NCBI GenBank assembly: GCA_964616165.1
Contig: CAZTTS010000002.1
Coordinates: 30,845 to 94,844 of the forward strand
Length of the DNA: 64,000 bases
Direction: 5' to 3'
Source of the DNA: CAZCCM01 sp964616165
GTDB taxonomy: Bacteria; Bacillota; Clostridia; TANB77; CAG-508
Shown: one piece after another, positions 26,483 to 35,519 of the stretch
Position numbering within the stretch: the first letter of the stretch is position 1
How the letters are laid out: each line of letters opens with the position of its first letter
Made by a program: the position numbers and the translations under genes
Notes under the pieces: generated by a model
Databases searched by the model: none
What the model was told of the DNA's origin: nothing
What the model saw: the letters and a program-made list of their open reading frames with translations, nothing else

Positions 26483-27169
26483 ATGATTGAATTTAGAAAT
26501 GTCACAAAAACATATAGCTCGGGTATAGATGCGGTTAAAAACGCTAATTTTACAATTAATGATGGAGATTTTACATTTTTAGTTGGATCTTCAGGTAGTG
26601 GTAAATCAACTTTAATTAAATTAATTTTAAAAGAGGTAGATCCTACTGCGGGAGCTATATATGTTGATAATAAAGATATTACAAAAATAAAAGAAAAAAG
26701 GATCCCATATTTAAGAAGAAGTATGGGTGTTGTTTTCCAAGATTTTAGATTATTACAGGATAAAACAGTCTATCAGAATGTTGCTTTCGCAATGCAAATT
26801 GTTAATGCGTCTAAAAGACATATTAAAAAACAAGTTAATGTTGTGTTATCTTTGGTAGGTTTAGATGGTAAAGCTAATTTTTATCCTACACAATTGTCTG
26901 GTGGTGAACAACAAAGAGTTGCAATAGCAAGAGCTTTAGTTAATAATCCAAGTGTTATAATTGCTGATGAACCTACGGGTAATTTAGATCCTGAAACAGC
27001 TTGGGAAATTATGAATTTACTTTATGAAATTAATCAAAGAGGCACAACTGTTATAATGGCAACACATGCAAAAGATATCGTTAATTATATGAAACAAAGA
27101 GTTATCGAAATTAGAGGCGGTGTTATTGTAAGAGATGTTAAAAAAGGTGGGTATTCAGGTGAATGTTAA
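26483..27169 (+). CDS. ftsE: Cell-division ATP-binding protein FtsE
   Basis: 228-residue ABC ATPase that with FtsX activates peptidoglycan hydrolases at division or during elongation. Walker A GSSGSGKST is at residues 35-43. The FtsE-specific Q-loop segment VVFQDFRLLQDKTVYQNVAF follows. Signature LSGGEQQRVAIARAL is near 137 and Walker B IIADEPTGNLDP near 162. The stop overlaps the probable ftsX start by 11 nt, the usual coupled arrangement. Confidence 0.97.
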   Translation: MIEFRNVTKTYSSGIDAVKNANFTINDGDFTFLVGSSGSGKSTLIKLILKEVDPTAGAIYVDNKDITKIKEKRIPYLRRSMGVVFQDFRLLQDKTVYQNVAFAMQIVNASKRHIKKQVNVVLSLVGLDGKANFYPTQLSGGEQQRVAIARALVNNPSVIIADEPTGNLDPETAWEIMNLLYEINQRGTTVIMATHAKDIVNYMKQRVIEIRGGVIVRDVKKGGYSGEC

Positions 27170-28058
27170 ATTTGGTTATTATTTAAAAGAAGGATTTGCT
27201 AATCTTTCAAAAAACAAAAAGTCAACCATAGCATCACTTACTGTTATGTTATCTACTTTATTTGTTTTTGGTGTTTTCTTATTATTGAATAAAAATATTA
27301 ATAAAATAATATTAGGAATGGAAGAAGAGCAGGGAATTGAAGTTTTTATTAGTTTAGATGCTAATGATGAACAGGTTGCAAAATTAGGCGAAGATATAAA
27401 GAAAATTGATGGTGTTAATACTATTAAATTTAAATCAAAACAAGAAGCTATAGAATCTTTAAAAGAACAATGGAAAGACAATCCAAGCGTAATTGATGGA
27501 TTAGTAGATCATGATGAATTTTTACCAGCGTCATATATAATAACATTAACGGACTTACATAAAAATAATGTAGTTCAAGCTGAAATAGAAAAAATGCCAA
27601 ATGTAAAAAGTATAAGAAATCAAGATGATATTATTTCGGCAGTGGTAGTAATATCAAAGTCAGTCAAAGTATTTATAATTAGCATTACTACAATATTAAT
27701 TATTGTTTCAATTGTTATAATTTCCAACACGATTAAACTTTCTGTATATGCTAGAAGAAAAGAAATATCTATTATGAAATATGTTGGAGCTTCAAATGGA
27801 TTTATTAGAGGACCATTTGTAGTTGAATCAATTTTGATGGGGCTAATTGCAGTTCTTATTTGCCTTATAATTGTTTTCTTTACTTATGAATTTGTTACAC
27901 AAAAACTATTAGAACTTGGAACTTCTCAATCTTTAACTATTGTTGTTGTTCCATTCTTAGACATACTACCAGAATTATTAGCAAGTTATTTTGGACTAGC
28001 TCTAGGAATTGGTATAATTGGAAGTTCGATTTCGATGAAAAGATATTTAGAAGTTTAA
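27159..28058 (+). CDS. ftsX: Cell-division protein FtsX
   Basis: Membrane partner of FtsE. I prefer GTG 27159, giving 299 residues starting VNVKFGYYLKEGF, because AAGGTGGG precedes it and FtsX normally begins right at this Phe/Tyr-rich motif. ATG 27135 would add nine residues. One N-terminal helix (about 24-44) is followed by an extracellular domain with EVFISLDANDEQVAKL and IKFKSKQEAIESLKEQW. Three C-terminal helices include ARRKEISIMKYVGASNGFIRGPFVVE, the FtsX/MacB core. A terminator follows. Confidence 0.94.
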   Translation: MNVKFGYYLKEGFANLSKNKKSTIASLTVMLSTLFVFGVFLLLNKNINKIILGMEEEQGIEVFISLDANDEQVAKLGEDIKKIDGVNTIKFKSKQEAIESLKEQWKDNPSVIDGLVDHDEFLPASYIITLTDLHKNNVVQAEIEKMPNVKSIRNQDDIISAVVVISKSVKVFIISITTILIIVSIVIISNTIKLSVYARRKEISIMKYVGASNGFIRGPFVVESILMGLIAVLICLIIVFFTYEFVTQKLLELGTSQSLTIVVVPFLDILPELLASYFGLALGIGIIGSSISMKRYLEV

Positions 28059-28094
28059 GACAAAAAATATATTTATATATTAAAAAATAAAAAT

Positions 28095-28121
28095 AAGGCT
28101 CTTTTAAAGGGCTTTTTTTGT
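28095..28121 (+). terminator. Rho-independent terminator of ftsEX
   Basis: Stem AAGGCTCTT / AAGGGCTTT (with G-U pairs) and a 7-T run. Confidence 0.75.
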
Positions 28122-28154
28122 ATTTATATTCTTAGCTCTTAAAAGCTTTATAAA

Positions 28155-28183
28155 TTGACATAAACTACACTAATTGGTATAAT
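28155..28183 (+). promoter_or_regulatory. Promoter of the RNase J gene
   Basis: TTGACA (28155-28160), 17-nt spacer, TATAAT (28178-28183): a perfect sigma-A match. It predicts a ~110-nt leader containing the palindromic TTGCAA-GCT-TTGCAA (28193-28207) and a TTTTATC/GATAAAA hairpin (about 28214-28234). Confidence 0.85.
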
Positions 28184-28299
28184 TATATATCATTGCAAGC
28201 TTTGCAAATAACGGATTTTATCGTAAGGATAAAAAATTAAATTAATTATTAAATAACGGAACAGAAATATTAAAGAGAATATTTCTACAAAGGAGAAAA

Positions 28300-30090
28300 A
28301 TGAATAAAAAGAACGAGAAGAATAGTTTTACTAAAACTATAGATAAGACTATTGTAAGAGATAGGAAAAAGATTGCTAGGAATGTGAATAAAAGCTTTGG
28401 AAAAACAAAAACTAAAACTAGTCATGAAAAAATAAATGATAATCAGCCTAGACTTAAAGTTATACCTTTAGGTGGTTTAGATGAAATTGGTAAGAATATT
28501 ACTGTTTTTGAATATGAAGATGAAATCATCATAGTTGACTGTGGTATAGGTTTTCCAGAAGAAGATATGCTAGGAATAGATATTGTTATCCCAGATTTTA
28601 CATATTTAGAAAAAAACCATAATAAAATTAAAGGTCTTTTAATTACACATGGACATGAAGACCATATAGGAGCAGTACCATATTTATTAAAAAAGATAAA
28701 TATACCAGTATATGCACCTAGATTTGCTGTAGGATTAATTGAAGACAAATTACAAGAACATAAAATAAAAGATAGTAAAGTTATTGAAATTAAACAAGGG
28801 AGTAAGTTAAAACTAGGTAAATTCTTTGATATTGAATTTATACATAGTGCACATAGTATTAGAGATTCTCTAATGTTATCAATAACTACTCCAGTTGGTA
28901 CAGTTGTTCATACAGGAGATTTTAAAGTAGAATTTTCACCAGTTAATGGACAAGTAATGAATATTGGGAAAATGGCAGAAATAGGGAATGAAGGAGTACT
29001 TTTATTATTATCTGATAGTACAAATTCAGAAATTCCAGGATTTACTGTTTCTGAAAAGTCTATAGGAAAAGTATTTGCAGATATATTTGAAGGTGAAACT
29101 AAAAGAATATTAGTAGCAACATTTTCATCACATATAGATAGAGTTCAACAAATTATTAATGTAGCTGTACAAAATAAAAGAAAAGTATCTATTAGTGGCA
29201 AATCAATGATAAATATGATTAAAACAGCTAGAAAATTAGGTTATCTTGATGTTCCTGATGAAACTTTTATAGACATTGATAATATTAATAATTATCCTGA
29301 TGAAGAATTGGTTGTTATTACAACAGGTTCTCAAGGAGAAACAATGTCAGCTTTATCAAGAATGGCTACAGGACAACATAAAAAAGTTAAAGTAGGTTCT
29401 AATGACTTAATAGTAATTTCTGCAGATCCTATACCAGGAAATGAAGCTAATGTTTCTAATATTATTAATTTATTAATGAAATCTGGTGCACAAGTTATAT
29501 ATTCTTCAGCTGAAAAACTACATGTATCAGGGCATGCATGTCAGGAAGAACAAAAATTAATATTATCATTATTTAGACCAAAATATTTTATGCCAATACA
29601 TGGTGAATATAGACAATTAATTGCACATAAAAACACAGCAGTTTTATTAGGTCTTCCTAAGGAAAATATAATAATAGCTGAAAATGGGCATACAATTGAG
29701 CTTACTAAGGATAAAATGCAAAAAGGTGGTATAGTACAACATGGTAAAGTATTTGTTGATGGTATTGGTGTAGGCGATGTTGGAAATGTAGTTTTAAGAG
29801 ATAGACATCATTTATCTCAAGATGGACTAATTATTATAGTTATAACTATGGATTCAACAAGTGGAGAATTAGTAGCTGGACCTGATATAGTTTCAAGAGG
29901 TTTTGTATATATTAAAGAATCAGAAGAATTATTAGAAGAGTTAAGGAAAAAAGTTTTAAAAGCTATAATGGAAACTGATTCTAGAGACTGGACAGTTTTA
30001 AAAGGTGTTGTTAGATCAACTGTTTTAAAATTTGTTTACAAGAAAACTGAAAGAAATCCTATGGTATTACCTATAATAGTTGAAGTATAA
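28300..30090 (+). CDS. rnjA: Ribonuclease J
   Basis: Metallo-beta-lactamase/beta-CASP RNase with 5'-3' exo- and endonuclease activity in mRNA decay and rRNA maturation. 596 residues. The first ~48 residues form a basic Lys/Asn-rich extension not found in the ~555-residue Bacillus enzyme. The family start LKVIPLGGLDEIGKNITVFEYEDEIIIVDCG follows. Zinc motif HGHEDH is at residues 117-122. HTGDFKVE, the LLLSDSTNSEIPGFT beta-CASP motif and MPIHGEYR are intact. An AAAGGAGAAAA Shine-Dalgarno precedes ATG 28300. No paralogue or RNase Y gene is in the window. Confidence 0.96.
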   Translation: MNKKNEKNSFTKTIDKTIVRDRKKIARNVNKSFGKTKTKTSHEKINDNQPRLKVIPLGGLDEIGKNITVFEYEDEIIIVDCGIGFPEEDMLGIDIVIPDFTYLEKNHNKIKGLLITHGHEDHIGAVPYLLKKINIPVYAPRFAVGLIEDKLQEHKIKDSKVIEIKQGSKLKLGKFFDIEFIHSAHSIRDSLMLSITTPVGTVVHTGDFKVEFSPVNGQVMNIGKMAEIGNEGVLLLLSDSTNSEIPGFTVSEKSIGKVFADIFEGETKRILVATFSSHIDRVQQIINVAVQNKRKVSISGKSMINMIKTARKLGYLDVPDETFIDIDNINNYPDEELVVITTGSQGETMSALSRMATGQHKKVKVGSNDLIVISADPIPGNEANVSNIINLLMKSGAQVIYSSAEKLHVSGHACQEEQKLILSLFRPKYFMPIHGEYRQLIAHKNTAVLLGLPKENIIIAENGHTIELTKDKMQKGGIVQHGKVFVDGIGVGDVGNVVLRDRHHLSQDGLIIIVITMDSTSGELVAGPDIVSRGFVYIKESEELLEELRKKVLKAIMETDSRDWTVLKGVVRSTVLKFVYKKTERNPMVLPIIVEV

Positions 30091-30120
30091 AAATAAACTA
30101 GTTTTAAAAAGAACTAAAAA

Positions 30121-30141
30121 ATAAATAATAAATAATAAATA
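30121..30141 (+). repeat. Heptamer tandem array (ATAAATA)3
   Basis: Three exact heptamers between rnjA and gltX. They are followed at about 30154-30174 by ATTAAA-type hexamers immediately before the gltX leader. Confidence 0.7.
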
Positions 30142-30202
30142 ATTATGAATTAGAATTAAAATTAAAATTAAAATAGAGAATAAGAATAGTAAAGGATAAA
30201 AA

Positions 30203-31873
30203 ATGGAAAAATTAGAAGAATTAGCTAATTTAATATTCCCAGAATCTGAAAGTTTAGATTTTTATAATGAAAAGTATCCAGAGAGAAATTTAGATGAAGG
30301 AGCAATTGTTACTAGATTTGCACCATCACCAACAGGTTTTACTCATATTGGTGGTATATATCAATGTGTTATTATAACTCTTGTAGCAAAAAGAACCAAT
30401 GGTCTTACTTTCCTTCGTATTGAAGATACTGATCAAGAAAGAGAAATTAAAGATGGGACAATTAAAATTTTAGAAGATTTAAAGCTTTTTGATATTAGTT
30501 TTGATGAAGGAAATGTTAATGAAGAAGAATATAGTGGTAAATATGGGCCATATAAACAAAGTGAAAGAACCAAAATATATCATGCATTTGCAAAACATTT
30601 AATTAAAGAAGGCAAAGCATATCCTTGTTTCTTAACAAAAGAAGAATTAACAGAAATAAGAGATAATCAAATGAAATCTAAAACAAGACCAGGAATTTAT
30701 GGAGTTTTTGCTAAATATAGAGATATGCCTGTTGAGATGGCTATTGATAAAATTAAAAAAGGTGATGAATATATTATTCGTTTTAAGTCACCAGGTAAAG
30801 AAAATAATAAGATTAAAATAAAAGATGTTGTAAAAGGTAATTTAGAAATGACTGAAAATACACAAGACATTGTTATTATAAAATCTGATGGTTTACCAAC
30901 ATATCACTTTGCTCATTTAGTAGATGATTATTTAATGAGAACAACACATGTAATACGTTCAGATGAGTGGTTGGCTTCATTACCTATACATATCCAATTA
31001 TTTATATCTTCTGGTTTTAAACCACCAAAATATGTTCATTATGCACCAATTGAGAAAATGGATGGAACAACCAGAAGAAAAATTAGTAAGAGAAAAGATC
31101 CTGAAGCATCTGCAATGTATTATGTTGAAGAAGGCTTTCCAGTTGAAGGAGTATATGATTACTTATTAAATATAGCTAATAGCAATTATGAAATGTGGAG
31201 AAAAAATAATCCTAAATTACAATATTTAGATTTTAATTTTGAACTTTCTAAAATGAGTAAATCTGGAGCACTATTTGATATGGAAAAATTATTAGATGTG
31301 TCAAAGCTTGCTATTGCAAATTTTACTGCAGAAAAATTATATAATGGTGCATTAATTTGGGCTAATAAATTTGATGAAGAGTTGAAAGATATACTGTCTA
31401 ATAATAAGGAATATACATTAAAAGTTTTAAATATTGAAAGAGGTAAAGAAAAAAATCCTAGAAAAGACATAGCTAAAATGTCTGATATAAAACATCAAAT
31501 TATATATATGTATGATGATAAATTTAATGATATAATAAAAAGAAAAGAAGATTATGATTTTCTAGAAATTAATAATAATGAAGATATTAAAGAAATATTA
31601 ATAGAATATCAAAAAACATATAATATAAATGACTCAAAAGAAGAATGGTGGAATAAAATTTCAGATTTAAGTATTAAATTAAATTATGCTAAATCTGTTA
31701 AAGAATATAGGGAAAATCCTGAAAAATATAAAGGACATGTAGGAGATGTATCTACTGTAATTAGAGTTGCATTAACTAGCAGATCAGAAACTCCAGACCT
31801 ATATGAAATAATGTTAGTTTTAGGAGAAGATAGTATAAACTCAAGAATTAATAAAATATTAAATTTAATTTAA
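30203..31873 (+). CDS. gltX: Glutamyl-tRNA synthetase (long variant)
   Basis: Class I aminoacyl-tRNA synthetase. PSPTGFTHIGG (residues 41-51) is the GluRS form of the HIGH motif; GlnRS would read HIGH. KISKRKDPEAS begins at 293 and is the KMSKS equivalent. 556 residues is longer than the ~485 of Bacillus GluRS. About 40 residues precede the HIGH motif, and THVIRSDEWLASLPIHIQLF replaces the more common RGEEH segment. This is a known-looking alternative bacterial GluRS type; whether it also charges tRNA-Gln cannot be told. nagB follows after 13 nt. Confidence 0.9.
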   Translation: MEKLEELANLIFPESESLDFYNEKYPERNLDEGAIVTRFAPSPTGFTHIGGIYQCVIITLVAKRTNGLTFLRIEDTDQEREIKDGTIKILEDLKLFDISFDEGNVNEEEYSGKYGPYKQSERTKIYHAFAKHLIKEGKAYPCFLTKEELTEIRDNQMKSKTRPGIYGVFAKYRDMPVEMAIDKIKKGDEYIIRFKSPGKENNKIKIKDVVKGNLEMTENTQDIVIIKSDGLPTYHFAHLVDDYLMRTTHVIRSDEWLASLPIHIQLFISSGFKPPKYVHYAPIEKMDGTTRRKISKRKDPEASAMYYVEEGFPVEGVYDYLLNIANSNYEMWRKNNPKLQYLDFNFELSKMSKSGALFDMEKLLDVSKLAIANFTAEKLYNGALIWANKFDEELKDILSNNKEYTLKVLNIERGKEKNPRKDIAKMSDIKHQIIYMYDDKFNDIIKRKEDYDFLEINNNEDIKEILIEYQKTYNINDSKEEWWNKISDLSIKLNYAKSVKEYRENPEKYKGHVGDVSTVIRVALTSRSETPDLYEIMLVLGEDSINSRINKILNLI

Positions 31874-31886
31874 AGGAGAAATATCT

Positions 31887-32648
31887 ATGGAAATAAAAAT
31901 TGTTGAAAATGAAGAAGAATTAGGCAGATTTGTTTCGGATATTGTACAAGAGACAATAATAAATAAGAATAGAGAAAATAAAAACGCAGTAATTGGCTTA
32001 GCAACTGGAACAACACCTATACCCGTGTATAAAGAATTGTCTAAAAGATATAGTGAGGGTAAAATTGACTTTAATAAAACAATTAGTTTTAATTTAGATG
32101 AATATATTGGATTAGATTATAGTAATGAAAACTCCTATCATAAATTTATGGAAGAGAATCTTTTTAAGCATATTAATATAAATAAAGACAATATATATAT
32201 TCCAGATGGTAACTCCAGTAATTTAGAAGATGAAGCAAATAAATATGATAAATTAATTACAGATGTTGGAGGAATAGATATTCAATTACTTGGAATTGGT
32301 GAAAATGGACATATAGGTTTTAATGAACCTTACCAAAAATTAAACTTAAACACAAATATAGCTGATTTAAGTGAAAGTACTATAAATGCAAACTCCAGGT
32401 TTTTCAAAAGTAAGGACGAGGTTCCAAAAAAAGCAATAACAATGGGAATGGGTACAATATTTTCTGCAAATAAAATTGTTTTAATGGCTACAGGAAAAAA
32501 GAAGAAAGAAGCAATTAAAAAACTATTAACAGACTTTACTATAAATACAGAATCACCCGCTTCATTCCTAAAACTACATAAAGATTTTACTGTTGTTATT
32601 GATAAAGAATTATATGATGAAATAAACTCCAAGAACGAAGAATTATAA
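31887..32648 (+). CDS. nagB: Glucosamine-6-phosphate deaminase
   Basis: Converts glucosamine-6-P to fructose-6-P and ammonia. 253 residues, near the Bacillus length. The phosphate loop LATGTTPIPVYKEL, catalytic FNLDEYIGL (about 67-75) and GIGENGHIGFNEP (about 137-149) with the proton-relay His and Glu are intact. KAITMGMGTIF is also typical. AAAGGAGAAAT precedes ATG 31887. It is close behind gltX, so probably cotranscribed; nagA is not adjacent. Confidence 0.96.
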   Translation: MEIKIVENEEELGRFVSDIVQETIINKNRENKNAVIGLATGTTPIPVYKELSKRYSEGKIDFNKTISFNLDEYIGLDYSNENSYHKFMEENLFKHININKDNIYIPDGNSSNLEDEANKYDKLITDVGGIDIQLLGIGENGHIGFNEPYQKLNLNTNIADLSESTINANSRFFKSKDEVPKKAITMGMGTIFSANKIVLMATGKKKKEAIKKLLTDFTINTESPASFLKLHKDFTVVIDKELYDEINSKNEEL

Positions 32649-32707
32649 TATTATGAATTAAAATTAAAAAACAAATAAATAAAAGAAGAAATACAAATAA
32701 AAATAAA

Positions 32708-32737
32708 AATAGAAATAGAAATAGAAATAGAAATAGA
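32708..32737 (+). repeat. Hexamer tandem array (AAATAG)5 abutting the serS ribosome binding site
   Basis: Five exact hexamers. The last runs into AGAGG (32736-32740), the serS Shine-Dalgarno, so copy-number change would not alter the distance between that site and ATG 32746. Confidence 0.85.
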
Positions 32738-32745
32738 GGTATATT

Positions 32746-34038
32746 ATGTTAGATATGAAATTTGTAAGAGAAAATCCGGATAAAGTGAAGGAAAATATAA
32801 AGAAAAAATATCAAGAGGATAAAATTCTTTTGGTTGATAAAGTTATTGAACTAGATGAAGAATTAAGAGAAACAAAGATAAAAGGAGATGGATTAAGACA
32901 ACAAAGAAATACATTGTCAGATGAAATAGGATTATTATTTCAATCTGGCGATAAAGCAAAAGCAGAAGAAAAGAAAAAAGAAGTAGATCAAATTAATGAT
33001 GAGTTAAAATATATAGAAGAAAAAGAAGAAGATTTAGAAAAAAAAGTTAGAGGAATCTTAATGATTTTACCAAATATTCTTCGTGATGATGTTCCTAAAG
33101 GTATAGATGATAGTGAAAATGTTCAACTTAAAACTTTTGGAGAAGCAAAAAAAGCAGATTATGAAATTCCTTATCATATTGATATATTAGAATCATTAGG
33201 AGGAATAGATTTAGATGCAGCTAGAAGAGTTTCAGGAGCTGGTTTTTATTATCTACAAGGAGATGTTGCAAGACTTCATTCAGCTATTCTTTCTTATGCT
33301 AGAGACTTTATGATAGAACGTGGTTATACATATTGTATCCCGCCATTTATGATTAGAAGAGAAGTTGCTGAAGGTGTATTAAGTTTTACTGAAATGGATT
33401 CTATGATGTATAAAATTGAAGATGAAGATTTATACTTAATTGGAACTTCTGAACATTCAATGATTGGAAGATATTTAAATCAAATATTAGATAAATCAGA
33501 GCTTCCTATAAAGATGACTTCATATTCTCCTTGTTTTAGAAAAGAAAAAGGAGCACATGGTATTGAAGAAAGAGGAATATACAGAGTTCATCAATTTGAA
33601 AAACAAGAAATGATTATAATTTGTGAACCAGAAGAAAGTTGGGATTATTTTGATATAATTTTACAAACTACAGTAGATTTCTTTTTAAGTATTGATATTC
33701 CTGTAAGATTATTTGAATCTTGTTCAGGAGATTTAGCAGATTTAAAGGCAAAAGGAATTGATGTTGAAGCATGGAGTCCAAGACAAAACAAATATACAGG
33801 CGAGTTAGGAAGTTGTTCAAATTTAACTGATGCCCAATCTAGGAGACTAAGAATAAGAGTTAAAGGTGAAAATGGAAATTATTTACCTCATACATTAAAT
33901 AACACAGTTGTTGCTCCACCAAGAATGTTAATTGCATTTTTAGAAAATAACTACAATAAAGATGGATCAGTAAGCATACCTAAAAAATTGCAACCATATA
34001 TGGGTGGATTAACAAAAATTTTACCAGTAAAAAAATAA
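32746..34038 (+). CDS. serS: Seryl-tRNA synthetase
   Basis: Class II synthetase, 430 residues. It begins MLDMKFVRENPDKVKENI, the typical start. A long coiled-coil tRNA-binding arm follows (about residues 30-105). Catalytic motifs are TSEHSMIGRYLNQIL, motif 2 CFRKEKGAHGIEERGIYRVHQFEKQEM, and the ELGSCSNLTDAQSRRLRIR / NNTVVAPPRMLIAFLENN motif 3 region. The motif 2 wording (AHGIEERG instead of AGRDTRG) marks a recognised variant subgroup. No T-box leader is visible in the 97-nt upstream gap. Confidence 0.97.
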   Translation: MLDMKFVRENPDKVKENIKKKYQEDKILLVDKVIELDEELRETKIKGDGLRQQRNTLSDEIGLLFQSGDKAKAEEKKKEVDQINDELKYIEEKEEDLEKKVRGILMILPNILRDDVPKGIDDSENVQLKTFGEAKKADYEIPYHIDILESLGGIDLDAARRVSGAGFYYLQGDVARLHSAILSYARDFMIERGYTYCIPPFMIRREVAEGVLSFTEMDSMMYKIEDEDLYLIGTSEHSMIGRYLNQILDKSELPIKMTSYSPCFRKEKGAHGIEERGIYRVHQFEKQEMIIICEPEESWDYFDIILQTTVDFFLSIDIPVRLFESCSGDLADLKAKGIDVEAWSPRQNKYTGELGSCSNLTDAQSRRLRIRVKGENGNYLPHTLNNTVVAPPRMLIAFLENNYNKDGSVSIPKKLQPYMGGLTKILPVKK

Positions 34039-34064
34039 TAAAGGCTAAAGGTTATAAGAGTTAT

Positions 34065-34658
34065 ATGAGTATTAATATAAATAATGCAGAATTTTATATA
34101 TCAGCAGTTAAACCTGAAGATTACCCTAATGAAAATTTACCGGAAGTAGTTTTAGTTGGCAAATCAAATGTAGGGAAATCTTCCTTTATTAATACTATGT
34201 TAAACAGAAAAAAAATAGCTAAAACTAGCTCAGAGCCAGGAAAAACAAGACAAATAAATTTTTACAATATTGACAATAAAATGTATTTTGTAGATATGCC
34301 TGGATATGGCTATAGTAAAATGAGTAAAACTGAAGAAAAGCAAGTAGGACAATATATAAATCAATATTTAAATTTAAGAGAAAATATATATTTGATTATT
34401 TTAGTTTTAGATATTAGACATAAACCAACACAAGAAGATCAGATAATGTATAACTACATATTGTCTAGAAATATACCTTTTTCTATTGTGCTTAATAAGG
34501 CTGATAAAATAGCAAAAACAAAAGTAGATGAAAAAATAGAGAAATTTAAAGAGATTTTAGGTATTTCATATAGTCCAATTTTTGCTTTTTCTAGTGTTAA
34601 TAAAATATATACAAATGAAATTTGGGAATTAATTAAGGAGCATATTACAAATGAATAA
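34065..34658 (+). CDS. ysxC: Ribosome biogenesis GTP-binding protein EngB/YsxC
   Basis: Small essential GTPase for assembly of the large ribosomal subunit. 197 residues with G1 GKSNVGKS (32-39), the G2 GKTRQINFY block, G3 DMPGYGYSK, G4 NKADK and G5 FSSV. Spacing and length are standard. The stop overlaps the next small gene by 8 nt. Confidence 0.97.
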   Translation: MSININNAEFYISAVKPEDYPNENLPEVVLVGKSNVGKSSFINTMLNRKKIAKTSSEPGKTRQINFYNIDNKMYFVDMPGYGYSKMSKTEEKQVGQYINQYLNLRENIYLIILVLDIRHKPTQEDQIMYNYILSRNIPFSIVLNKADKIAKTKVDEKIEKFKEILGISYSPIFAFSSVNKIYTNEIWELIKEHITNE

Positions 34659-35028
34659 TTTAGTAAAAACAAAAAACAAAATAAAAACAGAGAACAGAAG
34701 AAAGATAGTAAAAATAAGATTTATAGCTATATTAGTAATGATTATTTTAGTATTAACTTTGTTCTTTACATTAAATAATAGTCAAGCATCATCTATAACT
34801 TCAGATAATATAAATACAAATAATTTTACAAATTTTATTGATAACAATAATGATGATGAAATAGATAAAGAAATTTATACTTCAACAACTGTAGAATCGA
34901 TTACATCTGGTCTTTCAGATGAAAGCCTATCGTTTACAAATTTGTTGTTAATTGTATTAATATCAGTTAATTTAGTTTTATTAATATTATCAATAGTAAT
35001 TTTAATGCAAATAAATAAAAAAATATAA
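34651..35028 (+). CDS. Small membrane protein of unknown function
   Basis: 125 residues. A very basic start (residues 1-23) is followed by one hydrophobic helix (about 25-45). A polar Asn/Asp/Thr/Ser-rich loop of ~50 residues leads to a second helix (about 95-120) ending KKI. The ATG overlaps the ysxC stop, implying coupled translation. It matches no family I recognise. The layout suggests a two-pass protein with an extracytoplasmic loop. smpB follows 29 nt later. Confidence 0.65.
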   Translation: MNNLVKTKNKIKTENRRKIVKIRFIAILVMIILVLTLFFTLNNSQASSITSDNINTNNFTNFIDNNNDDEIDKEIYTSTTVESITSGLSDESLSFTNLLLIVLISVNLVLLILSIVILMQINKKI

Positions 35029-35057
35029 AATATAAATATTAAGAAAAGTGTAAGTAA

Positions 35058-35507
35058 ATGAAAATTATTGCAAAGAACCCTAATGCTAGAAGAAATTATG
35101 ATATCAACGATACATATAATGCAGGAATAGTATTAGTTGGATCAGAAGTTAAGTCAATAAGAAAAGGTGAAGTAAATTTAAAAGATACATACTGTATTAT
35201 TAAAAATAATGAAGTGTGGTTGCTTAATATGTATATAAAACCATATGATAAAAGAATTGATACTAATATTAATCCATATAGAAGTAGAAAACTATTATTA
35301 AATAAGTCTGAAATATTAAAATTGAAACAAAAAGTTGATGAAAAAAAACTTTCTCTAATTCCTATTAGCTTATATATGAACAAACATCTTGTGAAAGTTG
35401 AAATAGGATTAGGCAAAGGGAAAAAGCTTTATGATAAAAGAGAAGATTTAGCAAAAAAATCTGATGAAAGAAAAATTCAAAGAGCATTAAAAGAAAATCT
35501 AAAATAA
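35058..35507 (+). CDS. smpB: SsrA-binding protein SmpB
   Basis: Binds tmRNA and delivers it to stalled ribosomes for trans-translation. 149 residues. KIIAKNPNARRNYDINDTYNAGIVLVGSEVKSIRKGEVNLKDTY is the conserved OB-fold start. The KLLLNKSEILKL region and the basic C-terminal tail DKREDLAKKSDERKIQRALK are complete. The stop touches the Shine-Dalgarno of the DUF2207 gene. The tmRNA gene ssrA was not seen nearby. Confidence 0.96.
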   Translation: MKIIAKNPNARRNYDINDTYNAGIVLVGSEVKSIRKGEVNLKDTYCIIKNNEVWLLNMYIKPYDKRIDTNINPYRSRKLLLNKSEILKLKQKVDEKKLSLIPISLYMNKHLVKVEIGLGKGKKLYDKREDLAKKSDERKIQRALKENLK

Positions 35508-35519
35508 GTGAGGTATGTT

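Noticed and set aside
30963..31169. 68-codon + strand frame inside gltX
   Set aside because: Alternate-frame shadow of gltX without a ribosome binding site.
32649..32745. Possible T-box leader before serS (and before gltX)
   Set aside because: The gaps are about 100 nt or less, filled with simple repeats, with no T-box consensus or antiterminator.
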